Part shown: positions 52,221 through 61,483 of the stretch, piece by piece
Numbering within the stretch: position 1 is the stretch's first letter
How the letters are laid out: each line of letters starts with the position of its first letter
Source of the DNA: JAFNGF01 sp964567045
GTDB taxonomy: Bacteria > Planctomycetota > Phycisphaerae > Sedimentisphaerales > Anaerobacaceae
Assembly: GCA_964567045.1 (NCBI GenBank)
Contig: CAZMLE010000005.1
Coordinates: 49,881 to 113,880 of the forward strand
Direction: 5' to 3'
DNA: 64,000 bases
Notes under the pieces: model-generated
Databases searched by the model: none
What the model was told of the DNA's origin: nothing
The model's input: the letters and a program-made list of their open reading frames with translations, nothing else
Translations under genes and position numbers: made by a program

Positions 52221-54107
52221 TTACTTGCCCTTTTTCTGCAGAATCATTTCAATTTCGTCTATGGTTCGATTCATTGCCGCCATAGTTTTATCGAATGGTT
52301 CACGCATGGTCATATCCACGCCGGCTTTCTTCAACAGATTTATTGGGTAGTCGGACCCACCCGATGATAGGAATTCAATGTACTTCTCTGCCGCCCCTTT
52401 TTCTTTGCTCAGGACCTCCTCAGCCAAGGCCGTTGATGCAGTAAAAGATGTTGAATACTGATAGACATAGAAGTTGTAATAAAAGTGAGGGACATACGCC
52501 CACTCAACTGTGTACAACTGGTCGATCTGGCAGACGCCCTTCTCGTGGCCGTAATACCTTTTCAAAATATCTCCATAGAGTTTGCTCAGGGCATCACCTG
52601 TAAGCGGCTCTGCCCGTTCAGCCATTTCGTGCATACGCAGCTCGAACTCAGCAAACTGAGTTTGCCTAAAAAGCGTTTGCCTGATGCCTTCCAAATAGTT
52701 CATCAACAGTGATAGGCGAACATCGTCGTCTTTGACCTGACTCAACATCTTATTAATCAGCAGAGCCTCGTTGAAGGTGGACGCCACTTCAGCAACAAAA
52801 GTTGAGTAATCGGCTGTGGCATAGGGCTGAGTCTTGTTTGAATAATAGCTGTGCACGGCATGACCCAGTTCATGGGCCAGCGTGCTTAAATCATCATATT
52901 GACCGTTGTAATTCAACAGGACGTAAGGATGGACATCATAGGCGTCTCCGTTGGAATAAGCGCCTGCGCGTTTACCGGGGCCTGGATAAACGTCGATCCA
53001 CCGATTGTCAAAAGCCTCTCGAACCACACCGTAATATTCCTGTCCTAATGGTTTCACCGCGTCCAGGACAAGCTGTTTGGCTTGTTCAAAGCTGTACCGC
53101 AGGTCGACTTCTTTCACCGCCGGTGCATACACGTCTGAGTACTTCAGCGAGTCTACGCCGAGCATCCGCTTTTTCAAATTCAGATAACGATGAAATGAAT
53201 CGAGATTGTTGTGAACAGTCTCTATAAGAGCAAGGTATACCTCCGTGGGAATATTGTCTTTATCCAGCGCACTTTCCAGACAGGAGCGGTAATGCCGGGC
53301 ACGCGCATAAAATATGTCGCCTCTTACGTTGGCATAAAGCTGAACACCAAAAGTCTGTCGGAACTCGTTCACTGCGCTCCAGAAGGCTTGAAAGACTGAT
53401 TCGCGGTCGTTGCGATTGGGCGCAGCCCGATAGAGAGCGTATCCGGCTTTGCTTAACTTGGCGATAGTACCGTCACTTAATTTCACCTGCGGATAGGGGA
53501 ATTCTGCGTTGCTGAAGACCCCGTAAATTGAAGATGGGGCGTTAGCCAAAAGGCCGGCCTCGGCGAGTATCTTTTCTTCTTGCTCCGATAGCTTATGAGC
53601 TTTTGTGCGCTGTATATCATACAGGTACATCTTAAAGATTTTCAAGCCAGGCTGTTCAGCGATAAACGCATCGATTTTGTCTTTATCCATTCGGGCGATT
53701 TCCGGCTCGATAAACGATGCTTTGGAACTGTAGTCGGTGACTAACTGCTCCATTTCTTGTTTCATCGCCAAGTACTTTGAGTTGCGCGTGTCCTGGTCGG
53801 ATTTCATGCCGGCGTAACAATGCAGGCGGCTGAGCTCCTTGGAAATCTCACTGTTAAGACTCAGACACGCCAGCAGTTCAGATGCAGAGGTCCCCAATTG
53901 GCCTTTGTATTTGGTGATCTGACTAAATTGTGCGGCCAGCTTCTGCTTGCTTTCATTCCACGCCTCGTCTGAAGCATATAGGTCTTCCAACCTCCACGTG
54001 TGGTCGGCAGGGACTTCCGCTCTTTCGCGGGTTTGGGACAAAACTCTGACTTGAGAAAACGCAAAAACCACAAGTGATATAATGATTACACCTGACGCCC
54101 TTCTCAT
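52221..54107 (-). CDS. pepF: Oligoendopeptidase F
   Basis: 628 residues. The zinc site HELGHAVHSYYS (about 409-420) and YSTFVAEVASTFNEALL, with the third ligand Glu, define the M3B PepF family. The N-terminal hydrophobic segment (SGVIIISLVVFAFSQVRVLS) predicts export, unlike cytosolic PepF. Helical N-terminal domain and the rest are complete. It degrades short peptides of roughly 7-17 residues in characterised members. ATG 54107 has AAGGAG 7 bp before it; the earlier ATG at 54164 is less likely. Confidence 0.93.
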   Translation of the reverse strand: MRRASGVIIISLVVFAFSQVRVLSQTRERAEVPADHTWRLEDLYASDEAWNESKQKLAAQFSQITKYKGQLGTSASELLACLSLNSEISKELSRLHCYAGMKSDQDTRNSKYLAMKQEMEQLVTDYSSKASFIEPEIARMDKDKIDAFIAEQPGLKIFKMYLYDIQRTKAHKLSEQEEKILAEAGLLANAPSSIYGVFSNAEFPYPQVKLSDGTIAKLSKAGYALYRAAPNRNDRESVFQAFWSAVNEFRQTFGVQLYANVRGDIFYARARHYRSCLESALDKDNIPTEVYLALIETVHNNLDSFHRYLNLKKRMLGVDSLKYSDVYAPAVKEVDLRYSFEQAKQLVLDAVKPLGQEYYGVVREAFDNRWIDVYPGPGKRAGAYSNGDAYDVHPYVLLNYNGQYDDLSTLAHELGHAVHSYYSNKTQPYATADYSTFVAEVASTFNEALLINKMLSQVKDDDVRLSLLMNYLEGIRQTLFRQTQFAEFELRMHEMAERAEPLTGDALSKLYGDILKRYYGHEKGVCQIDQLYTVEWAYVPHFYYNFYVYQYSTSFTASTALAEEVLSKEKGAAEKYIEFLSSGGSDYPINLLKKAGVDMTMREPFDKTMAAMNRTIDEIEMILQKKGK

Positions 54108-54305
54108 GTTATCTCCTTGAATAGTAACCAATTTAAGGCCATTTGTAGATATGGTCGGTTTCAATAACGCTATGAACCAGCCAATACATCTTAAGACCAG
54201 CAGCCTTGGATTTCAATTGCTGATTTGTCTTTTCGCTTAGTACAATAAGCCCTGCGCGTATGGGTGTCGAGTCGAATCCATTAGTGATCACAAGGAGCTG
54301 CTGAG

Positions 54306-56171
54306 ATGATTCTTCCAGGACCTGTTCGCACGATTCTCTCCGTGCCCCCAGGGGGTGTTTCACCGGTTTTTATTTTCCTGTCGATAATGCCGGGCTTCTG
54401 GTTCGGCCTCACACCAGGCTGGTCCGGCCTACACACGGTGCTGGTAATTCTGATTCTCGTCTTGAATACGCACCTCGGTTTATTCCTCTTGTCGGCTGGA
54501 ATAGGAAAGGCCGTCTCCTTAGGAGCAGCACCTGCGCTGTATCACATCGGTGTCTGGATACACAACTGCCTCCCTGGGCTGCCGCGCATATTGGCATCAA
54601 TACCAGTGTTGGGAATCACCGATTTCAACAGATATTCTGTTGTGGGGGCTCTTGTGATCGGGCCTATTGTTGGCGGCGTTGCGGGACTATTTATTGCCCG
54701 CTCTGTCATAGTGTTTCGCCGGATGCTCCTGAAACTTGAAGAAGGCTCCGAGAAATTCAAAAAATGGTATTCCAATCCTGGGGTGAGAATTTTGGACCGG
54801 CTTCTCGTTAGTAGACGCACCAAAGACATCAAATCACTTTTCACTGCCAAAACGAAGGTCTTTCGCAAGGCAGGCGTGGCTTTGGCGGTTCTTTTGCTGG
54901 CTGGATCGGCAATCGCAGCAGCACTACTCAAAGACGGCACAGTCAGAGATTATCTCACCGGAGCGATGACGCAGGCTAATGGAGCCGAAGTTGATCTCGA
55001 CCAGTTCAATGTTTCTATCCTGACCGGCGCGGTTTCGGTCTCAGGAATACAGGTCACCGACCCTGAAAATCCCGCTAATAACCACTTCTCTGTTGACAAA
55101 GTCGCTGCTGATGCCAGTTTGTACAACCTGCTTCTGGGTAGACTTGTGATTGACCAGGTGCAGATCTGCGATGTCAAGTTCGACCAAAAGCGATCGACGC
55201 CTGGCAAAATAGTAGTACCTGACACCGAGCAAGCCCCCGGCATATTTGACCCGCGCGAGTTTAAGCTCCACCCTGCGGACGTGACCAAACTGGATAAATA
55301 CATCAAAGACGCCAAGGCTCTAAAAGAAAGGCTGCAAAAACTCCGTAGCTGGCTGCCTAAGCCCCAAGATAAAAAAGTCGCTGGCCGGCCGAAACATGTC
55401 CCACAAAGGTATCTCGATTATCTTCAGGCCAGAGCCTCCGTGCCGGCCTCGCCTCGGATCATCGCCAAAAGAGCCATACTTGATAAAGTCCAAATACAGT
55501 CACCAATTTTCGGCAATAGCAAAATTCTTCTGACCAATTTAAGCGATGCGCCGGCGTCAGCAAAGTTACCTGTCACGCTCGAAATGACATCGAACGATAC
55601 ATCAGCATCTGTAAGCATAACAATCGACTACAGCTCAAAAGACCGAGTCCCAAGACTGTCCGGCAAGTTCAGCAGTTTCGACCTGGCAAAAATCCAATCG
55701 GGCATTAGCAGCAACGCAGGCCTTATCTTTCAGTCGGGCGTTGCTTCGGGCCAAATCAGCGGTGTAGCCACGAGTGATTACGTGGACCTGACCGTGGATA
55801 TTGCAATCCGTGACCTTCAAGCAGAAGGATCCGGAAAAGGCATCTTGGGCCTGGGCTCCGAGAAAACTTCTGAAGTATTCGATGGCCTGAAAGAACTCAA
55901 AACAAGAGTACGAGTTGTTGGGCCTGTCACTGAGCCGTATCTGGCATTTGACGTCAAAAGCCTGACCGATGAATTCAAAGCAGCTCTGGTTAGGGCGGGC
56001 AAAGAGAAACTTTTCAAGGAAATTGATGAGCGGCTGGGGAAACAACTGGACCAAAAGCTGGGCGATAAAGTCCCAAAGGAGCTTAAAGACGCTTTGAAGA
56101 AACCCAAAGAGCTGATAGACGGGCTCGGCGGACTACTGGGCGGTAAGCGCGAGAATAAAGACAAAGAGTGA
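54306..56171 (+). CDS. Fusion of DUF2062-like membrane domain with TIGR03545-like AsmA domain
   Basis: 621 residues. Residues 1-135 are membrane-embedded (GFWFGLTPGWSGLHTVLVIL, SVVGALVIGPIVGGVAGLFI), like the TIGR03546/DUF2062 family. A second membrane helix follows (GVALAVLLLAGSAIAAAL), then a large outer region (EVDLDQFNVSILTGAVSVSG, then NNHFSVDKVAADASLYNLL) like TIGR03545, an AsmA-type family. The two are separate adjacent genes in other bacteria as I remember them; here they are one protein. The function is unknown, probably envelope lipid transport or assembly. AAGGAG precedes the ATG. Confidence 0.78.
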   Translation: MILPGPVRTILSVPPGGVSPVFIFLSIMPGFWFGLTPGWSGLHTVLVILILVLNTHLGLFLLSAGIGKAVSLGAAPALYHIGVWIHNCLPGLPRILASIPVLGITDFNRYSVVGALVIGPIVGGVAGLFIARSVIVFRRMLLKLEEGSEKFKKWYSNPGVRILDRLLVSRRTKDIKSLFTAKTKVFRKAGVALAVLLLAGSAIAAALLKDGTVRDYLTGAMTQANGAEVDLDQFNVSILTGAVSVSGIQVTDPENPANNHFSVDKVAADASLYNLLLGRLVIDQVQICDVKFDQKRSTPGKIVVPDTEQAPGIFDPREFKLHPADVTKLDKYIKDAKALKERLQKLRSWLPKPQDKKVAGRPKHVPQRYLDYLQARASVPASPRIIAKRAILDKVQIQSPIFGNSKILLTNLSDAPASAKLPVTLEMTSNDTSASVSITIDYSSKDRVPRLSGKFSSFDLAKIQSGISSNAGLIFQSGVASGQISGVATSDYVDLTVDIAIRDLQAEGSGKGILGLGSEKTSEVFDGLKELKTRVRVVGPVTEPYLAFDVKSLTDEFKAALVRAGKEKLFKEIDERLGKQLDQKLGDKVPKELKDALKKPKELIDGLGGLLGGKRENKDKE

Positions 56172-56180
56172 CCCCAGGCC

Positions 56181-56240
56181 CGTGAGAGAAGAATCGCCGG
56201 CACCGTCCCCTCGCCATGTGGGGATGCAGTTTCTCTCACG
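56181..56240. terminator. Large stem-loop between convergent genes
   Basis: CGTGAGAGAA (56181-56190) pairs perfectly with TTCTCTCACG (56231-56240). The loop contains a second stem, TCCCC with GGGGA (56206-56224). The position between two convergent genes suits a bidirectional terminator. Confidence 0.5.
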
Positions 56241-56248
56241 AGGCAAGC

Positions 56249-59200
56249 TTAGTCCAACTCGGCTAAAAACGCCTTGGCCCATACATGACTGACATCCAGC
56301 TCCACGGTTTTCTCAAATTCACTCCTGGCTGTGCCGTGCCGGCCTTTACCCAGATACCCCAGGCCCAATATGTAGTGGGCGGAGACTTTTTGCGCTTCAG
56401 CGCTTTGCTGCTCTCCAAATTTGGCGAATAAGTCCACTTCAATCTTTTGCGAGAGTTTGCTCTTTCCAGCCTCGATCAGCTCGTCAAATACCCCGTTGGC
56501 GGCATCTTCCTGACCAAGCTTGCCAAGAGCAAGGCCCTGGTAAAATCGCGTTTCAGGCCATTGTGAAGTGCCCTTCTGGCTTGCAGCCTTCTTGTAGAAC
56601 GCTGTCGCTCTTTCACTGTCGCCCGATGCTTCGTACACAGTGCCGGTATAATAAGCAACTTGCGGTGCTCGTCTATCGTTCTTAGGTCTTCCCACCGATA
56701 GGTTTTCAGGATATTCCGAAGCTGCGCGAAAATCGTCAAGGGCTTCTTTCAGTCTGCTATCTTTGCGATGTAGCAGTCCCCGTAACAGATGTCCATCAAC
56801 ATATACATCGTGAATTTCGCCGCCGCCCTCGCGGACATGGAAATTATTGTTCGCCAGGAAACTTATTGCCTCGTCGTATCTTCCCACCAAAACCAGCACC
56901 ATGATTTCTCGAAGGAAACTGTCGTTTCGCTTAACCACGGTCTGATGATTCTCCTGCAGCAGTGCCAGGCGTTTTTGGAGCCGAGTATTGCCCATTTCAT
57001 ACAGATGGTCCAGCTCAGCGTAAAGACGGGCGTCTTCCTTATCGCAGGCAATTGCCTTTTCATAGCTTCCTATAGCCTCTGCAATATTCTTCTGCGTTCG
57101 ATAATATGCCCAGCCCAGATTGCGATGCACAGGGGCAAAAGAATCATCAAGCTGTCGGGAAATCTCCCAACGCTCGACTGCATTTTCAGGCTGAAGCTCG
57201 TACAGGAGATTGCCGAGGTAATAGTGGGCACGGGCGTCAGAGGGATTACGCTGGATAGCAAAATCTAAGACTTTGATGGACTCCAGGCGAAATGGGAAAC
57301 AGTAATCGCTCGGCATTCTGCCAGCTAAAGAAAGATACTCAGAAGCCTTAGCCTCATCGCCTTTTTCCGTCCAGAAACATGCCAGGTAGTAATATACGAT
57401 TGGATATTTGCCGGCAAAGGTTGTCCCTTCGACTCCGCTCAGAGCTTGCCCTGAGCCTGCCGAAGGGGCAGGCTTGTTTTCGATCGCCCGGCCAAGCACG
57501 TCGATAGCTTCATCCCATAAGCCGCAATTACCATAATCAACGGCCAGTTCCAGATATGACTCGACTTCACCCCGCATTTTTGTCATTAACTCTTGCCGCA
57601 GTCTTTGTGCGCTGCCCTGCGAAGGCGAAGCGGATTCGGCCAGATACAATTCATTCATTGCCAGGAAGTCCAGCGGGTCGGCGGAAGTCACACTCGCCGC
57701 GATTTCTTTCGCCTGCTTCAGCTTGCCCAAATGTCTCAGAATGGCAGCTTTTATGTTCAAGGCCTTGGTGGACAAGGTATTGGTGGACAGCGACTGCTCG
57801 ATTTGCTCGAGCGCGGCAGCGAATTCTCCTTTTCTGCAGGATAGTTCCGCCAACTGATAATACGCTGCCGAATGGAAAGCGTAGTCCCAGGTTGCTCGGT
57901 AGAGAACATCATAAGCCTCGTCGAATTTTCCCTGAGCCGCCGTGGCAAGGCCAAGATGGTAGTAGGCTTCGGTGTTTCCAGGTCTTGTATATTCAGCAGA
58001 GACTCTCGCGATGGCTTTTTTTAGGTGTTCCTCAGCCTTTGTGAACATGCCGCGCTTATTATAGTTGATGCCCAGGATCGTGTTTGTACGGCAGTCGCCG
58101 GGGTCTCTTTTCAGGGCTTCCTCATAATACGCATAAGGGTCAAGCCTGGGATTATGAATCTGCTCCAGGCGAAGACCTGTTAAGTATAGCTGCTCAATAT
58201 TCTCGATTTCGCTCGGTGCGGGAGGAGCTTTTACGACTTGCGGTAACCGCGGGTCGTATTTCTTCGCAGCCGCTTGATAGGCTATCAATACATCTTTTGC
58301 CGGTGAGAGCAAAGAGGCCTTTAAGTCTGTCTCTTGCGTGCCGGCTGGGACCGGCACCTCTTTTACGAAAGGCTTGCCTGGGCCGATGTCAATCGTTTGC
58401 TCGAGAATCACTTTGTCGCCGGCTGTTAGGAGTACCGTTGCCTGGTTGTACTGTGAGGTCGTATTGAAGCCTATCTTGGCGATATTGTCGGGTTTAAGTT
58501 CCAGATTCACAGCCGCCTTAAGATTGGCATTTTTGAAACCGCCTATTTCGCGGACCGGATACCAATACTGCTTGAAGGTTTTAGTTTCGTACGGTTTTAT
58601 CCAGCTATAGTCCGGCTGATTGTCGGAAAAAGCGCCCACCATCAATTCCGCGTACGGGCCGTCTGTGTCGGTCAGGATTTTGTCCCACATTCGGCCGCTT
58701 GGGCCCGGACTCCACTCCCACAGTTTCGCCCCACCGACAATGTGGTGATTGCCCACGTGAACAACGCCGGCTTCTCTGCCGTGGTCATAGCCGCCGGAGA
58801 AATCTTCCTTGAGGTCCCAGGCAAAAAAAGAAACAGGCTCAGGATGGTTCTTCCACCAGCTAAGGTCGACGCCTTTATAATCGACGCCGCGGTACACTTC
58901 ATTAGAAATGGGCCAGTGCACAAAGTCGTTCTTGGAATGGTAAGTGGCAAATTGCACGCTGGGAGGAAAGATGACCTGGTAATCCTCGTTGGCATGGACG
59001 GCCACATTGGCCCAGTACAGTATCGAATGTGAATAGGGCGTGCGATTGAACAGCTTGACCGTCGCCTCAATATAGGATTTGCCCGGATACAGCGTCACGC
59101 CTATTATCCATTTCATTCGATGGCGTCGCTCCACCTCGCCGAACCAGACGGTTTTACTGCCGTCCGGATTCTCAGCCAGCGTGTAATCAACGGGCATGTA

Positions 59201-59641
59201 CGTGGTGTTTCGGTGGTGGTGAAAGACGCACCATTCAATTCCGCCGGAAATCCAGGCGCCCAACATTCCAATCAGAGCAGGCTTGATGACGTGCTGGTGA
59301 TAAAAAATCTCGTAGTTGTTGGTTTTATCCAGAGCCGAAAATAATCTGCCCCCTATCTCAGGCAGTATTGAAAGCCGAATGTATTCGTTCTCAAGATACA
59401 CGGCTTTGTACGTTTTCGGCTCTTTGATATCAGTCACCCCGTCAAGCAGTGGATACGGATAAATCTTTTTCTCCGCTCCCTGGTAGGATTCATGCGTGTA
59501 GAACATCGGATTCTTGTCGGGAGTGTTGAGTCTATAGGTAGGAATCTCGACCTCTTCCTGCCATATCTTCACAGAGGACTGGGCAAATGCGCTGGCGGCG
59601 AAAAAAGCCACAACTACAATAAGCGGACATTTCTTAGCCAT
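56249..59641 (-). CDS. DUF5107-TPR protein, secreted
   Basis: 1130 residues. A signal peptide (CPLIVVVAFFAASAFAQ) leads to a DUF5107 domain at about 20-370 (EYIRLSILPEIGGRLFSALD, GGIEWCVFHHHRNTTYMP), a galactose-mutarotase-like sandwich. TPR repeats fill about 480-1130 (DCRTNTILGINYNKRGMFTK and later units). DUF5107-TPR proteins accompany carbohydrate-use genes. A palindromic repeat at 57425-57467 inserts SAGSGQALSGVEG (about residues 725-739) in a loop between TPR helices, in frame. A GH29 gene lies upstream on the same strand. Confidence 0.88.
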   Translation of the reverse strand: MAKKCPLIVVVAFFAASAFAQSSVKIWQEEVEIPTYRLNTPDKNPMFYTHESYQGAEKKIYPYPLLDGVTDIKEPKTYKAVYLENEYIRLSILPEIGGRLFSALDKTNNYEIFYHQHVIKPALIGMLGAWISGGIEWCVFHHHRNTTYMPVDYTLAENPDGSKTVWFGEVERRHRMKWIIGVTLYPGKSYIEATVKLFNRTPYSHSILYWANVAVHANEDYQVIFPPSVQFATYHSKNDFVHWPISNEVYRGVDYKGVDLSWWKNHPEPVSFFAWDLKEDFSGGYDHGREAGVVHVGNHHIVGGAKLWEWSPGPSGRMWDKILTDTDGPYAELMVGAFSDNQPDYSWIKPYETKTFKQYWYPVREIGGFKNANLKAAVNLELKPDNIAKIGFNTTSQYNQATVLLTAGDKVILEQTIDIGPGKPFVKEVPVPAGTQETDLKASLLSPAKDVLIAYQAAAKKYDPRLPQVVKAPPAPSEIENIEQLYLTGLRLEQIHNPRLDPYAYYEEALKRDPGDCRTNTILGINYNKRGMFTKAEEHLKKAIARVSAEYTRPGNTEAYYHLGLATAAQGKFDEAYDVLYRATWDYAFHSAAYYQLAELSCRKGEFAAALEQIEQSLSTNTLSTKALNIKAAILRHLGKLKQAKEIAASVTSADPLDFLAMNELYLAESASPSQGSAQRLRQELMTKMRGEVESYLELAVDYGNCGLWDEAIDVLGRAIENKPAPSAGSGQALSGVEGTTFAGKYPIVYYYLACFWTEKGDEAKASEYLSLAGRMPSDYCFPFRLESIKVLDFAIQRNPSDARAHYYLGNLLYELQPENAVERWEISRQLDDSFAPVHRNLGWAYYRTQKNIAEAIGSYEKAIACDKEDARLYAELDHLYEMGNTRLQKRLALLQENHQTVVKRNDSFLREIMVLVLVGRYDEAISFLANNNFHVREGGGEIHDVYVDGHLLRGLLHRKDSRLKEALDDFRAASEYPENLSVGRPKNDRRAPQVAYYTGTVYEASGDSERATAFYKKAASQKGTSQWPETRFYQGLALGKLGQEDAANGVFDELIEAGKSKLSQKIEVDLFAKFGEQQSAEAQKVSAHYILGLGYLGKGRHGTARSEFEKTVELDVSHVWAKAFLAELD
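57425..57467. repeat. CCTTCGACTCCGCTCAG element inside the TPR gene
   Basis: CCCTTCGACTCCGCTCAGAG is followed by CTTGCCCTGAGCCTGCCGAA GGG; the arms are inverted (CTTCGACTCCGCTCAG and CTGAGCCTGCCGAAG). It adds residues SAGSGQALSGVEG to the host protein. A related sequence is at 23962-23982. Confidence 0.85.
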
Positions 59642-59831
59642 AAATCACATCTCCTTCAATATGAGAAAGAAAAGTCTTTGCGTCCGGCATATCATTGTCG
59701 CCCATTTTCCTGCTGGTAAGGCCGTGCCACTGATAGCAGCGAGTCTCTCTTCTCGTTGTGCCGATATAAGCAGCAAAAAACCAATATCAGGCAATTTTTC
59801 CTGGCATCAAACAGGCTTCGACTCCGTCGGA

Positions 59832-61169
59832 TCACTCTTCTATCATTACAGGCGGAATCTGATCTGCCTGGCCATCAAGCGTCAGCTTAATGATGGTGTC
59901 AATCTCCTGCTGATCGTGCTTGGCTACGGTCAAATACAAGGCCATCTCGGTTTGCGCCACCTGCACGACACCACCGGTCAGAACACAGCTCTGGACAATC
60001 TTTCGTGGCAACGCCGGCAGCGTGATCGTGTCGCCGTTCCATTTCAGCGCATGCACATAGACAACATTTCCCTTGCGGGTACTGGCCAGAGATCTGCCGG
60101 GCTTGAAGGGGCCGCCACAAGTGCCATAGATGCTCTCGCCGAACCCGCCCAGCCATTTACCAATCCCCTTAAGCACCTCAACTTGGCGCGGCTCAATCTT
60201 GCCGTTAGGCATCGGGCCGACGTTCAGCAGAAGATTGCCGTCTCCTCCGGCGCATCTAATAAGGATGTGTAGGCATTCTTTGAGCGACTTTATGTCGTCG
60301 TTGGGTTTCCACGACCACTGCGTTCCCAATGTCATGCACGTTTCCCACGGCCGCTGGTCATCAAATTCACCGATCCGCTGTTCCGGCGTGTAGTAATCGG
60401 CATTGGACCCAATCTGCTGTGCGTCGTAGTTTGTCGTGCTGCCCATGTCCAAGCGATTGTTAATTACGATGTGCGGCTGAAGTTGCTTGACTAGGCCGTA
60501 GGTCTTTTCTTGGTCCCATGGCGCTGGCCTGCCATCAGTATCAAACCAGAGCAGATCGATTCGCCCGTAGTTGCTCAGCAACTCGCGCAATTGCTCCTGC
60601 ATCGACACTACATACTTGGCATTGCGCTCTGTCCGACAATCCGGATCACGCCAATCCATCGGTGAGTAATACCATCCGACCCTGATTCCCGCCGTTTGCG
60701 CCGCTTTAGCTAACTCCGCGCACACATCACGCACGAAGGGAGTCTTGGAAATGTTGTACTCCGTTGCCTTTGAATGCCATAGACAGAACCCATCACAGTG
60801 CTTCGCCGTCAATACTATATATCTCATGCCTGATGCTTGTGCGATGGCGACCCACTCTCTGGCGTCGAATTCAACTGGGTTAAACTCTTTATAGAGGTTA
60901 TCATAAACCTCGACAGGAATAGGCCCTTGGTTGGGACACGCAGGATTCGAATTCGCGCGCGACCAACTGATTTCCGTGCCCTTGAGGCTCACCGGGCCCC
61001 AGTGGATGAACATTCCAAAACGCGCCTCGCGCCACCAGGCTACCCGGGCATCCCGCTGCTCTTTCGTTTCTGTCGCCGGCTGTGCCGACTCAGCAGCACA
61101 GATAGAGGGCGATAAAACCGCGACTGCCAAAAAACAGCCAATCAATATGTTTTTGGTTTCGAGTTTCAT
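59832..61169 (-). CDS. GH29 alpha-L-fucosidase, secreted
   Basis: 445 residues with a signal peptide (ILIGCFLAVAVLSPSICAA). The opening RDARVAWWREARFGMFIHWG is standard for GH29, as are TAKHCDGFCLWHS and GWYYSPMDW. The likely nucleophile is Asp210 in LLWFDTDGR. LLLNVGPMPNGKIEP lies near the C-terminal end of the barrel. The catalytic domain is complete; the usual C-terminal sandwich is short. It releases alpha-L-fucose. The neighbouring FucI-fold and DUF5107 genes fit fucose-containing polysaccharide use. Confidence 0.92.
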   Translation of the reverse strand: MKLETKNILIGCFLAVAVLSPSICAAESAQPATETKEQRDARVAWWREARFGMFIHWGPVSLKGTEISWSRANSNPACPNQGPIPVEVYDNLYKEFNPVEFDAREWVAIAQASGMRYIVLTAKHCDGFCLWHSKATEYNISKTPFVRDVCAELAKAAQTAGIRVGWYYSPMDWRDPDCRTERNAKYVVSMQEQLRELLSNYGRIDLLWFDTDGRPAPWDQEKTYGLVKQLQPHIVINNRLDMGSTTNYDAQQIGSNADYYTPEQRIGEFDDQRPWETCMTLGTQWSWKPNDDIKSLKECLHILIRCAGGDGNLLLNVGPMPNGKIEPRQVEVLKGIGKWLGGFGESIYGTCGGPFKPGRSLASTRKGNVVYVHALKWNGDTITLPALPRKIVQSCVLTGGVVQVAQTEMALYLTVAKHDQQEIDTIIKLTLDGQADQIPPVMIEE

Positions 61170-61193
61170 AGGACGATCACTTGCTGGCCGGTA

Positions 61194-61252
61194 AACCCCG
61201 CCATGGTGATGACGGGGTTAACCGATTAACCCCCCGATCACTATCGGGGGGT
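61194..61252. repeat. Two palindromes downstream of GH29
   Basis: 61194-61223 is the exact reverse complement of 43854-43883. 61229-61252 is ACCCCCCGATCACTATCGGGGGGT, a perfect palindrome of the same general design. Confidence 0.88.
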
Positions 61253-61365
61253 GTCCCGCATCAAACGCTCGGCCATGTAACCAGGTCTTATAATTGTGCT
61301 CTGATATCAAAATCTCCTTCGCAGTGCAACACATTCAAAGTTCTTGTCTAAGAACACTGCCTGTG

Positions 61366-61414
61366 GTCGTCGCTCGTCGCTCGGGTCACGGGTCACGGGA
61401 GACGGGTCACGAAC
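61366..61414. repeat. Short tandem words GTCGCTC and GGGTCACG
   Basis: GTCGTCGCTCGTCGCTC, then GGGTCACGGGTCACGGGAGA and CGGGTCACG. Tandem simple-word array in the spacer before the RND adaptor gene. Confidence 0.7.
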
Positions 61415-61483
61415 CGGGACCGTCTTTTTTCTCTTTTTCGCACAGGCTATATATTGTACAAGAAATTGTGGTACAATGCTTGT

